27,986 nucleotides of DNA from the NCBI GenBank assembly GCA_025449725.1, contig JANWIU010000010.1:1-27986 (forward strand), read 5' to 3'. A program made the position numbers and the translations under genes. Shown here piece after piece: positions 1 through 7,016 of the stretch. Each line of letters starts with the position of its first letter. Positions within the stretch are counted from its first letter, which is position 1. The notes beneath the pieces are model-generated. The model was not told where the DNA came from. It saw nothing but the letters and a program-made list of their open reading frames with translations, and did not search any database. Source of the stretch: Pseudobdellovibrio sp. GTDB taxonomy: Bacteria > Bdellovibrionota > Bdellovibrionia > Bdellovibrionales > Bdellovibrionaceae.

Positions 1-1
1 G

Positions 2-154
2 CAAAAGTCCGGCCGGTGGACGCGTCCTATAGTTACGGAAATTGCGCCTGTGGGCGGGGAGTCCGGGGTTCAATTCTTTTCTGCTGAGGAATACCATCAG
101 GATTACTTGCAGAAGAATCCGGATGGTTACATGTGCCACTTCTGGCGCGATTGA
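2..154 (+). CDS. msrA: Peptide methionine sulfoxide reductase MsrA, C-terminal fragment
   Basis: MsrA reduces methionine-S-sulfoxide in proteins and repairs oxidative damage. Only the last 50 codons are present; the 5' part lies outside the window. In the frame starting at base 2 the peptide contains PIVTEIAPVG, then FFSAEEYHQDYLQKNPDGY and ends MCHFWRD before TGA at 152-154. The pattern PIVTEI...AEEYHQDYL..NP.GY is the hallmark of the MsrA C-terminus, and the Cys in YMCHF could serve in recycling. A short GGESGVQ stretch before FF looks like a small insertion relative to the usual spacing. The final codons and stop lie inside the left arm of a long inverted repeat. The identification rests on motif memory of the family, but the match is strong. 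Confidence 0.85.
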   Translation, partial: QKSGRWTRPIVTEIAPVGGESGVQFFSAEEYHQDYLQKNPDGYMCHFWRD

Positions 155-360
155 TTTATTAGAATTTCTTTTAAGTTTTTTCTTAGATAAAATTACACAC
201 AGGCTCCTGCCTTCTCCGAAACTCAGGCAATTTAATTAGCCAAGCCTGCGGAATACCGCAAACTTGGCTAATTAAATTGCCTGAGACGCGTCACGCTTTT
301 CGGAGGTGTAATTTTATCTAAGAAAAAACTTAAAAGAAATTCTAATAAATCAATCGGGCC
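144..360. repeat. Long nested inverted repeat between convergent genes, likely bidirectional terminator
   Basis: The outer arms 148-198 and 306-356 are perfect reverse complements (51 bp); extending to 144 and 360 adds four positions with one mismatch. An inner perfect 23-bp stem (222-244 with 263-285) is capped by a further 5-bp stem (247-251 with 256-260) and an AATA loop. Between outer and inner stems the sides differ: 199-221 and 286-305, which can still pair CTCCGAA (214-220) with TTCGGAG (299-305). The outer arm is AT-rich with a T-run on either strand. It starts inside the last codons of msrA and ends 5 bp before the lysR stop, so a terminator for both strands is the simplest reading. 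A MITE-like element is the alternative; no clear target-site duplication is visible. Confidence 0.9.
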
Positions 361-365
361 GTCTT

Positions 366-1136
366 TTAACGGTCAATTGCGGTAATGACTTGGGACCATA
401 AGCTTGGGTTTAGGATTTCTGAGCCGATCATTAATACTGGTTCGTGCTCTTTTGATTTTCCTTTTTTGGCTTCGGTGGGCATAAAGCCGGTGCCGCCGTA
501 GGCGCCGAACCAGTCTTTTCTGATCGTCAGTGAGTTTGTAACTAGAACGTGTTTGAAGTCGTCGAAATCTTTTTTGTTGGCGCGGCCATATTCAAAACTT
601 GATAGTAAAGCGTAGTTTTTGTTGGTTTGAATTTTTTCTAGAACTTGAAAACCCAGTTCGTGCAGGTATTTGAATTTTTGGCGGCCTGGAGTTTTTGATG
701 TAAAAATGATATCTAAATTTCCTGAAAGAAAGTGCGCTTCCAGTTCGTTTAGGTCATAGATTTCAACGTAAATTTTTGAAACACCGATTTGGTCAAAGCA
801 GTGTTTGCAGGCATTCATTGCGAAGCTTGAAAGGCCTTCCAGAGTGCCAATGTGGATTTCGCTGACCAACTGGTTTTGGCTGAGGCTATGTAACTCGGTT
901 TCGAGACGCTTGATCGATTTTTCAAACATTTGCGCCAGTTGAAACGCAATGGGCATCCAGCCGGATTTTCTTTTTGCTGAACGGTCTAACAGAACAATTT
1001 TTAATTCATCTTCGATTCTGGCAATAATACGGGATAACTGCGGCTGGCTCAGGCCCACATGAAGAGCGGCACCGGATAGGTTTTTGAAATTAACTGCTTT
1101 TGCCAATACGCTCAGTTCGTAATAAATCTGTTGCAT
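366..1136 (-). CDS. LysR-type transcriptional regulator (short)
   Basis: Predicted DNA-binding regulator of 256 residues. The N-terminal winged helix-turn-helix is visible at about residues 1-62: helix region NLSGAALHVGLSQPQLSRI followed by the IEDELKIVLLDR segment, the usual LysR order (AA..L..SQP..SR.I..LE..LG..LF.R). The effector domain is recognisable (IHIGTLEGL, then the GNLDIIFTSK segment) but the whole protein is about 40-50 residues shorter than typical LysR regulators, so the second effector subdomain is reduced. ATG is preceded by AGAAGGAA, a good ribosome binding site. It is third in the minus-strand operon rnr > kinase > lysR, with only 15 bp after the kinase stop, so it is probably co-transcribed. 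Target genes and inducer are unknown. Confidence 0.8.
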   Translation of the reverse strand: MQQIYYELSVLAKAVNFKNLSGAALHVGLSQPQLSRIIARIEDELKIVLLDRSAKRKSGWMPIAFQLAQMFEKSIKRLETELHSLSQNQLVSEIHIGTLEGLSSFAMNACKHCFDQIGVSKIYVEIYDLNELEAHFLSGNLDIIFTSKTPGRQKFKYLHELGFQVLEKIQTNKNYALLSSFEYGRANKKDFDDFKHVLVTNSLTIRKDWFGAYGGTGFMPTEAKKGKSKEHEPVLMIGSEILNPSLWSQVITAIDR

Positions 1137-1151
1137 AATTCCTTCTGTGAC

Positions 1152-2846
1152 TCATGACTTCTTAATAAAGTTTATAAACGCGACAACACTAAGGCCTGCT
1201 GCCAAAAGATAACCAACCAGGCTGAGACCGGGAATATCCCCGATCATCCAACCTTCTCGATGAGGATAAATCAGCGAGCTGGAAATAATTAAGGCGGCGA
1301 TGATAACTCCCAAAAACAGTAAGTTAAACGAAATCTCAAAACTTCGCTTCAGATCGTCGATTCCTTCAACGTGAAGTTTTGTGCGGTAATCAGGAGAATT
1401 CATTCTTCGTAAAATCAAATTAAGCTGGCGGGGAAGGGCATTCAGGAACCCACGGGACTCACGTAACAGAATCTGTGCTTCATCTACGAACTTCATCGGC
1501 TTGAACTGGTGTTGCGCCACCTCAGTCACCATGGTGAGGGTAAAGTTCAGGAAGTCAAAGTCCGTGCTGATCTTCTGCCCTAAGCCCTCAATAGATACAA
1601 TCGACTTAAAGTAAAGCATCAGTTCGGTTGGAACCGATAGACCGTGTTGAGCCGCAATACTGGAAGACGACATCAGGATTTTACCGATGTTCATGTGCTT
1701 CATGGTTAAACCCCAGTAAGGCGATATCAGGGCTTGTAATTCGCGGGCGAAGAGATCCACGTTAACTTCGTCCGAAAAGGGCGCAAGGTCCACATACTCA
1801 TAGGCCAGGCGCGTGTAATCTTCTTTTGAAAGCGCAATCAGCATATTGACGATAGCTGACTGAGATTTTGAATTCAGCCGCCCGACGACACCGAAATCAA
1901 TCAAGCCAATTCGGTTGTTCGGAAATACGAAAAAATTCCCGGGGTGCAGATCCCCATGAAAGAATCCATCCATAAAAACCATTTTTAAATAAGCGCGGAA
2001 GCCGATTTTAATAATTTCAGTAGGATCTACTCCTGCCTGGTTCAGCGAATCTTCCTGAGACAAGCGCCGGCCCAGCATTTCATCCATTACTAAAATGCGC
2101 TCGGTAACTAATTCAAAATGAACTTCAGGAATTAAAACTTGCGGCTCATTTTTAAAATTCTCTCTGAATTTGCGGATGTTGTTGCCTTCGACTATGAAAT
2201 TAGTTTCAAGCTCTAAGGTTTTAAAATATTCATCGATCATCCCAACAGGATTGAAGGGTTTTGTTTCAGGAATGTATTTTTCTACCAGTTCAGCCAAAAA
2301 ATAAAGAACATTTAAGTCATCATTGATTTTGTTAACAATGCCCGGGCGCTGAACTTTAATAACGACACGTTTACCGTTTGTCAGAATGGCGCGGTGAACC
2401 TGCGCGATACTTGCTGATCCCAGAGGTTTTTCTTCAATAAAAGAAAAGTGTTTCTTCCAGTCGGGGCCAAGGTCTTCGGTTATGACTTGCTCTACGACTT
2501 TATATTCAAGTGGCTGAACCTGATCTTGTAGCAGCGCCATTTCTTCTGTGTATTCCGGCGGAACCAAGTCGGGACGAGAGGCCAGCAACTGACCGAATTT
2601 AACAAACGTCGGGCCTAACTCCTCAAAGCTGAGGCGCAGACGCGTTTGCATTGTCAGATGCTCATTCTTCTTATCTTCATCCTGTGAAGAGTTAAGAAAA
2701 TTACCTAGATTTATTTTTTCGACCGAATTTCTGAGGCCGTGCTTTGCCAGTACCGCGACTATCGTTCTTAGCCTGGCCGCGTTTTTCAGTGTTCGACCTA
2801 TCTTCAGAGGCCCTAAAAGGGCGCTTCTGTTCTGACTCCGTTTCAT
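1152..2846 (-). CDS. ubiB: ABC1/AarF/UbiB family atypical kinase
   Basis: A 564-residue UbiB-family protein kinase-like ATPase, which in characterised bacteria supports ubiquinone biosynthesis or lipid handling at the inner membrane. Family motifs in order: KFGQ (83-86) in the N-terminal KxGQ extension, the Ala/Ser-rich nucleotide loop PLGSASIAQVH (141-151), VVIKVQRPG with the conserved Lys (164), catalytic HGDLHPGN (297-304) and IDFG (316-319). Two hydrophobic segments at about 507-527 and 538-560 form the expected C-terminal membrane anchor. The start is supported by GAAAGG six to seven bases upstream of ATG, and by the family-typical RLRTIVAVLAKHG at 25-37. It begins inside rnr, giving a 146-bp same-strand overlap in another frame. 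The specific substrate is not shown by the sequence, and the gene symbol is by family only. Confidence 0.9.
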   Translation of the reverse strand: MKRSQNRSALLGPLKIGRTLKNAARLRTIVAVLAKHGLRNSVEKINLGNFLNSSQDEDKKNEHLTMQTRLRLSFEELGPTFVKFGQLLASRPDLVPPEYTEEMALLQDQVQPLEYKVVEQVITEDLGPDWKKHFSFIEEKPLGSASIAQVHRAILTNGKRVVIKVQRPGIVNKINDDLNVLYFLAELVEKYIPETKPFNPVGMIDEYFKTLELETNFIVEGNNIRKFRENFKNEPQVLIPEVHFELVTERILVMDEMLGRRLSQEDSLNQAGVDPTEIIKIGFRAYLKMVFMDGFFHGDLHPGNFFVFPNNRIGLIDFGVVGRLNSKSQSAIVNMLIALSKEDYTRLAYEYVDLAPFSDEVNVDLFARELQALISPYWGLTMKHMNIGKILMSSSSIAAQHGLSVPTELMLYFKSIVSIEGLGQKISTDFDFLNFTLTMVTEVAQHQFKPMKFVDEAQILLRESRGFLNALPRQLNLILRRMNSPDYRTKLHVEGIDDLKRSFEISFNLLFLGVIIAALIISSSLIYPHREGWMIGDIPGLSLVGYLLAAGLSVVAFINFIKKS

Positions 2847-5268
2847 GGGAACCTTTCTGCTTTCTTTGATCTAAGTAATCAGTCAATGAAGAGTAGCGCG
2901 GCTGTGGCACATATTCCCCAGATGACTTTGCCGGTGGGGCAGGGTTATAAAAATTTTCTTTTTTTGCAGGGGCAGGGGTTTCAGGTCTTGTGAACTTCTT
3001 ACCGCTGTCTTTTTTGCCTGCAGCATTTCTGTTTTCAGAAAATTTAAATTTATTATTTTGTTTGTTTCCGCGTCCGGCTCTTTCGCCGCGTTCATCGCGG
3101 CGGCTTTCGTCTTGTGGGCCGCCACGCTTTTCGTCGTGCGATCCAGCACGCTTTTCACTGTTAGATTCATCGCGCTTTTTACCATGGCCAAAAGATTTCT
3201 TTCCATCACGAGAAAAACGCTTTTCACCCTGCGGGCCGGATTTTTCCCGCTGTGAAGGACGTTTTTCTTCGGCATATCTTTTTTTACCGTCAAATCTGCG
3301 ACCGGATTTTGAATCCTGTTTGCTTACAGCAGCCTTGCTTTCGTGGCCTTCAAGAACGAAGTTAATTTGGCCCTGTTCGATGTCGACCATGCTGACAGTC
3401 ACGCGAACGACATCGCCCATTTTGTACGAAAACCCTGAACGCTTTGCTGTTAAAGTCAGATTCTGTTCGTCGAATTCAAATTTTTCGCCGCCGAGATCAT
3501 CTAATCTGACCAGGCCATCGATGTTAAATTCGCGAAGCAACACAAAGACACCGAACTTCGTAACAGAGCTGATCAGGCCGTCATAGCTTTCACCCACCAA
3601 TTTATTCATAAAGCGGGCTTTTTTAATGGCCTGAATCTGCCTTTCAGCTTTTGCTGACCGTTGTTCACAGGCTGAAAGCCAGGTTCCTGCCGTGGCAAGA
3701 TCGTCTTCTGCCATTAAGCGGTAACGGCTGTTCGGCATCACTAAGTTTTTTAACAAACGGTGAACAATTAGATCAGGGTAACGTCTGATCGGAGATGTAA
3801 AGTGCGTATAAAAATCAAAGCCTAATCCGAAGTGGCCCACATTTACATTGGTGTACTTGGCCTGGCTCATCGAACGCAAAGTCAGAATATGAATAATCTG
3901 TGCTTCGGGTTTACCTTCAAAGTGCTGAAGCGCGCGGGTTAAACGCTTTTGCAGCTTGCCGCCGCCTAGAGTGACCCTTTCGCCCATGCCTTCCATATAG
4001 TTTTGCAAATTCGATATTTTTTCTTCATCCGGCGCATCGTGCACACGGTAAAAGGCAGGAATCTGCTTCTCAGTAAAAAATTTGGCGACAGCTACGTTTG
4101 CTGCCAGCATTAATTCTTCAATTAATCGGTGGGCAAATAAACGTTCTGACTTGATCACGTCGATCGGTTCGCCTGCGCCATCAATAACCAGTTCAGTTTC
4201 AGGTACTTCAAGATCCAGAGAGCCTTCTTTGAATCGTTTTGCCATTAAAACTCTGGCTAAATCAGCACAGCGGAAGATGTTTTCTTTTACGTGATCCAAT
4301 TTTTGAATTTCAGCGCCATCGACAAGCTCTTGAGCTTCGCCGTAAGTTACACGGGCTTTACTTTCAATCACACCTTCATAAAACTGTGAGGACTTCATTT
4401 CACCGGTAAAATCAAACTTCATTTCGGCAACAAGGGCCAAGCGGGGAACGTGAGGGTTTAAAGAACAAAGACCATTACTTAATTGCTCTGGCAGCATCGG
4501 GATAACGAAGTTAGGAAAGTAGACTGAAGTTCCTCTTTCATAAGCCTCTTTATCCATGGCCGTACCGGTTTGAACGTAATGGCTGACATCCGCAATGGCG
4601 ACATAAAGGTGAAAGCCTGAATCGGTCATCTCGGTATAAACGGCATCGTCAAAGTCTTTAGCGGTGGCTCCATCTATAGTAATGATGTTAAGTCCACGAA
4701 GGTCTTTGCGGCCTGCAAAGTCTTTTTGATCGGGATTGTTGTTAAAGGTTTTCGCCTCTTGCAAAGTTTCTTTAGAGAAGTGCTCCGGAATGTTCTGCGT
4801 GATCACCACGCGTTTGATGTCATTTAAAGGATCTTTGGCGTCTCCCAGAACGTTTAAAACTTCACCTTCGAAGGTTCCTTCGTCAGGAAACGAAGTAATA
4901 GCGGCTTCAACTAAATCGCCATCTTGTGCGCCCTTAGACTTTTCCATTGGAATACGGAGGTCTTTACCCCAGCCACGGCCTTCATCTTTAATAAGGCCAT
5001 ACTCAGGCGCAATTTTTTTAAAAGCTCCGGCGATACGCTTATTTGCTCTTTCGGTAATACGTACGATCTCGCCTCTAAAGCGGCCGTCTCTTTCTTTTTC
5101 TACATTAATAGTGGCGCGATCATTGGTCATTGCAGACTTCATCGCGTGTTGGGGAACGTAAACATCAGGGTGCTCTTTGTCGTCAGGTATAAAGAAGCCA
5201 AAACCATCAGGATGTCTTTTAATGATTCCGTTCAACATTTTTAACTTGGAATTCTTTTGATTAATCAT
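2701..5268 (-). CDS. rnr: Ribonuclease R with long basic tail
   Basis: RNase R is a 3'-5' exoribonuclease that degrades structured RNA in the cytoplasm. The N-terminal cold-shock/OB region has GIIKRHPDGFGFF (about 14-26). The RNB catalytic domain has IITIDGATAKDFDDAV with the four metal-binding Asp at 199, 205, 207 and 208, the same +6/+8/+9 spacing as in E. coli RNase R. TSPIRRYPDLIVHRLL marks the late RNB region, and an S1 domain follows (YDGLISSVTKFGVFV). After it comes a 213-residue Lys/Arg/Glu/Gly-rich tail (about 643-855), predicted disordered and probably RNA- or protein-binding. The total of 855 residues is at the upper end of the family because of this tail. A start at 5238 (MLNGIIKRH) is also possible, since a candidate promoter lies close to the upstream ATG and neither start has a good Shine-Dalgarno. 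Confidence 0.95.
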   Translation of the reverse strand: MINQKNSKLKMLNGIIKRHPDGFGFFIPDDKEHPDVYVPQHAMKSAMTNDRATINVEKERDGRFRGEIVRITERANKRIAGAFKKIAPEYGLIKDEGRGWGKDLRIPMEKSKGAQDGDLVEAAITSFPDEGTFEGEVLNVLGDAKDPLNDIKRVVITQNIPEHFSKETLQEAKTFNNNPDQKDFAGRKDLRGLNIITIDGATAKDFDDAVYTEMTDSGFHLYVAIADVSHYVQTGTAMDKEAYERGTSVYFPNFVIPMLPEQLSNGLCSLNPHVPRLALVAEMKFDFTGEMKSSQFYEGVIESKARVTYGEAQELVDGAEIQKLDHVKENIFRCADLARVLMAKRFKEGSLDLEVPETELVIDGAGEPIDVIKSERLFAHRLIEELMLAANVAVAKFFTEKQIPAFYRVHDAPDEEKISNLQNYMEGMGERVTLGGGKLQKRLTRALQHFEGKPEAQIIHILTLRSMSQAKYTNVNVGHFGLGFDFYTHFTSPIRRYPDLIVHRLLKNLVMPNSRYRLMAEDDLATAGTWLSACEQRSAKAERQIQAIKKARFMNKLVGESYDGLISSVTKFGVFVLLREFNIDGLVRLDDLGGEKFEFDEQNLTLTAKRSGFSYKMGDVVRVTVSMVDIEQGQINFVLEGHESKAAVSKQDSKSGRRFDGKKRYAEEKRPSQREKSGPQGEKRFSRDGKKSFGHGKKRDESNSEKRAGSHDEKRGGPQDESRRDERGERAGRGNKQNNKFKFSENRNAAGKKDSGKKFTRPETPAPAKKENFYNPAPPAKSSGEYVPQPRYSSLTDYLDQRKQKGSHETESEQKRPFRASEDRSNTEKRGQAKNDSRGTGKARPQKFGRKNKSR

Positions 5269-5282
5269 GAAGTTATATTCAG

Positions 5283-5310
5283 ATTATGAATGATAAAAGT
5301 CATGTTTAAA
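5283..5310 (-). promoter_or_regulatory. Candidate sigma70-type promoter for the rnr operon
   Basis: On the minus strand a -35 like TTTAAA (5305-5310), a 16-bp spacer and a -10 like CATAAT (5283-5288) sit just upstream of rnr. A start site near 5276 would leave almost no leader before the ATG at 5268 and about 38 nt before the ATG at 5238. Consensus match only. Confidence 0.35.
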
Positions 5311-5730
5311 CCGACGTAGGTCTACGGCGCGATCTGTAATTTACAGGACCATAATAGTTCTGCCTGATTTAGATTGGAGTTAAATGCTTAATACTAGACC
5401 AAAGACGCGATATTGACTCATCATGTTGAGAGCGTTCGCGTTATTTAATAGGTGTAAAGCGAATGAACAATTCTCCATAGAAATTCGGATCTTACAAAAA
5501 ATGAGAGCCACATTTTTTCAAGCTGTCGCAAAACTAAAATAAATTAAAAAATTTTAATTTTTCAGAGGAGAAATTGATTTTTAGTGAAAATTATTTTTAT
5601 AGAAAAAATTATTTTACCGAATTCTTCTTGCTGAAATTAATATCAATGCATGTGATGCGTTTAGTACACACCGCAGACCCATAAATCGCGGATCACAAAG
5701 GCGGAACAAAAATATGTAAAACTTTTTCGG

Positions 5731-5759
5731 TTGCGTTTACCAAAGACCATAATTACGAT
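5731..5759 (+). promoter_or_regulatory. Candidate promoter of the major porin gene
   Basis: TTGCGT (5731-5736), a 17-bp spacer and TACGAT (5754-5759) give a weak sigma70-like arrangement about 55 bp upstream of the porin ATG. The -35 matches only its TTG half. It is the best-spaced candidate seen near the start. Confidence 0.3.
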
Positions 5760-5813
5760 TTCGTTATTAGGTTAAACATAAAACACAATTTGCACTTAAC
5801 GAAAGGACGCAAA

Positions 5814-6923
5814 ATGAAAAAACTATTAGTAATCGCGGTAGCATTAGCTGCTGTAAATGCTCAAGCAACACGTGCTCGTGTAGCTGCATTAGCAAACTCT
5901 CCACACCTTGTTGACACAGCAACTGTATACAACAATCCAGCAGACATTTTTGCTTTAGGAAGCGACTATGTTAATTTGGAATCAGGTGCAACAACTTCTA
6001 CATCATTAACTGATGGTGCTGAAGGTATGGTTGTTCGTACTATGGGCGACACTAAATGGGGTCTGTCTTTAGGTCACGATTCTCCAAATGCTTCTGTTGG
6101 CGGTCTTCGTAGCTTAGGTGCTGCTTTAGGTGCTAACGCTGGTTTTGCTTTCGGCCAACAAAATCCAATCGAATTAACTTACGGTGCTAAAGCTGCTGAT
6201 ATGGCTTGGGCTGCTACGTTAGTTTACTCTAACTACCAAGATAAAACTCCAGGTTTAGCTGCAGGTACTGCTGCAAAAGAATCTTCTATGGGCGTTCGCT
6301 TAGGTGCTCGTGCTGGTAACTGGGATGCTGCTTTACGTTTAGGTTTAACTTCAACTGTTGAACTTGGCGATGGCGACAAATACACAGGTACTGCTGCAAT
6401 CGGCGCTAACGGTGGATACATGATGGATTCTTGGTACTTGTTCGGTAACTTATCTTCTTTAGGTTTCAAAACTGAAGATAACGTAACTGGCGAAACATCT
6501 AAATATACTGCTACATCAATCGCTATCGGTGCGATGACTGAAGTTAAAAAAGATGGTTCAGGTTTCTTCTACGGTGCTAGCTTGAACAACTCTACTTCTA
6601 AAGAAGACGTTTCTGGCGGCAAAATGACTTCAATGACATTGCCTGTTTGGATCGGTACTGAAGTAGATGCTGCTTCTTGGTTAACATTACGTGGTTCTAT
6701 CACACAAACTTTGCAATTGATGAACAACACTAAAACTGAGAACAACTTAGGTACAGTGACTGAATTCTCACCTGCAGGTAACGATACAACTGTTAACATG
6801 GGTGCTGGTTTGAAATTCAACAAATTGACTCTTGACGGTTCTTTAGCTGGAACTATGGCCGGTGGCCAAGTAATCAATGCTAATAACTTGTTAGCAATGG
6901 TTGGTTTGACTTACTGGTACTAA
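5814..6923 (+). CDS. Major porin-like outer-membrane beta-barrel protein
   Basis: A 369-residue secreted outer-membrane protein. The start ATG at 5814 follows AAAGGA at 5802-5807 and gives a signal peptide of about 18 residues ending AQA, with a mature N-terminus TRARVAAL; an upstream in-frame TTG at 5790 is unlikely. The rest has the alternating polar/aromatic pattern and Gly/Asn/Asp turns of a transmembrane barrel and ends in GLTYWY, an aromatic C-terminus typical of BAM-recognised barrels. Codons are strongly restricted (GCT, GGT, TTA, TCT, AAC, GTT), unlike the neighbours, which signals very high expression. It resembles the porin-like major outer-membrane proteins of Bdellovibrio as remembered; pore specificity cannot be read from sequence. 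It is followed by a strong terminator and a diverged paralog. Confidence 0.85.
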   Translation: MKKLLVIAVALAAVNAQATRARVAALANSPHLVDTATVYNNPADIFALGSDYVNLESGATTSTSLTDGAEGMVVRTMGDTKWGLSLGHDSPNASVGGLRSLGAALGANAGFAFGQQNPIELTYGAKAADMAWAATLVYSNYQDKTPGLAAGTAAKESSMGVRLGARAGNWDAALRLGLTSTVELGDGDKYTGTAAIGANGGYMMDSWYLFGNLSSLGFKTEDNVTGETSKYTATSIAIGAMTEVKKDGSGFFYGASLNNSTSKEDVSGGKMTSMTLPVWIGTEVDAASWLTLRGSITQTLQLMNNTKTENNLGTVTEFSPAGNDTTVNMGAGLKFNKLTLDGSLAGTMAGGQVINANNLLAMVGLTYWY

Positions 6924-6946
6924 TTTCTTAACTGAAATTAAGTAAC

Positions 6947-6976
6947 AAAAAAGCCTCGGGAAACCGGGGCTTTTTT
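6947..6976 (+). terminator. Rho-independent terminator after the porin gene
   Basis: A 13-bp stem (6947-6959 with 6964-6976, one G-T pair) is capped by a GAAA tetraloop and ends in a run of six T. The opposite A-run makes it usable in both directions. It separates the highly expressed porin from its paralog. Confidence 0.92.
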
Positions 6977-7016
6977 ATTTCTAGAACACTGATCTGACTT
7001 CGGTTAGTCTGATTTC

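Larger units (their letters stand above)
5269..5813. other. AT-rich intergenic region between divergent rnr operon and porin gene
   Basis: About 545 bp without a convincing gene. It holds two adjacent small palindromes near the rnr side, CGTAG/CTACG at 5315-5326 and CTGTAA/TTACAG at 5334-5346, which could be operators. Further on is a very AT-rich block with an AAATTAAAA/TTTTAATTT inverted repeat (5541-5560) and a repeated AAAATTATTTT unit (about 5587-5615). A GAGGAG at 5565-5570 precedes only a short TTG-started frame. The length and AT-richness suggest upstream activating or curved DNA for the strongly biased porin gene downstream, but nothing in it can be assigned firmly. Confidence 0.6.

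Noticed and set aside
42..239. Open frame on the plus strand running from msrA into the inverted repeat
   Set aside because: It is out of frame with the clear MsrA peptide (frame of base 2), has no ribosome binding site and its end is repeat sequence.
144..360. Explanation of the left inverted repeat as an amplification fold-back chimera
   Set aside because: The two flanks are different real genes (msrA and lysR) and the inner sides differ, which a simple fold-back would not give. The explanation remains open only for the right-end repeat.
144..360. Insertion sequence or classical MITE with target-site duplication
   Set aside because: No transposase and no convincing direct repeat at the borders; pairing simply decays after 356 and 148.
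2883..3586. Open frames on both strands within the 3' part of rnr
   Set aside because: They are by-products of the Lys/Arg/Glu/Gly-rich rnr tail, low in complexity, with no initiation signals.
5574..5690. Short TTG-started frame after GAGGAG in the porin upstream region
   Set aside because: The spacing to TTG is only 3 bp, the peptide is short and AT-driven (Phe/Tyr/Lys/Asn), and no family resemblance is seen.
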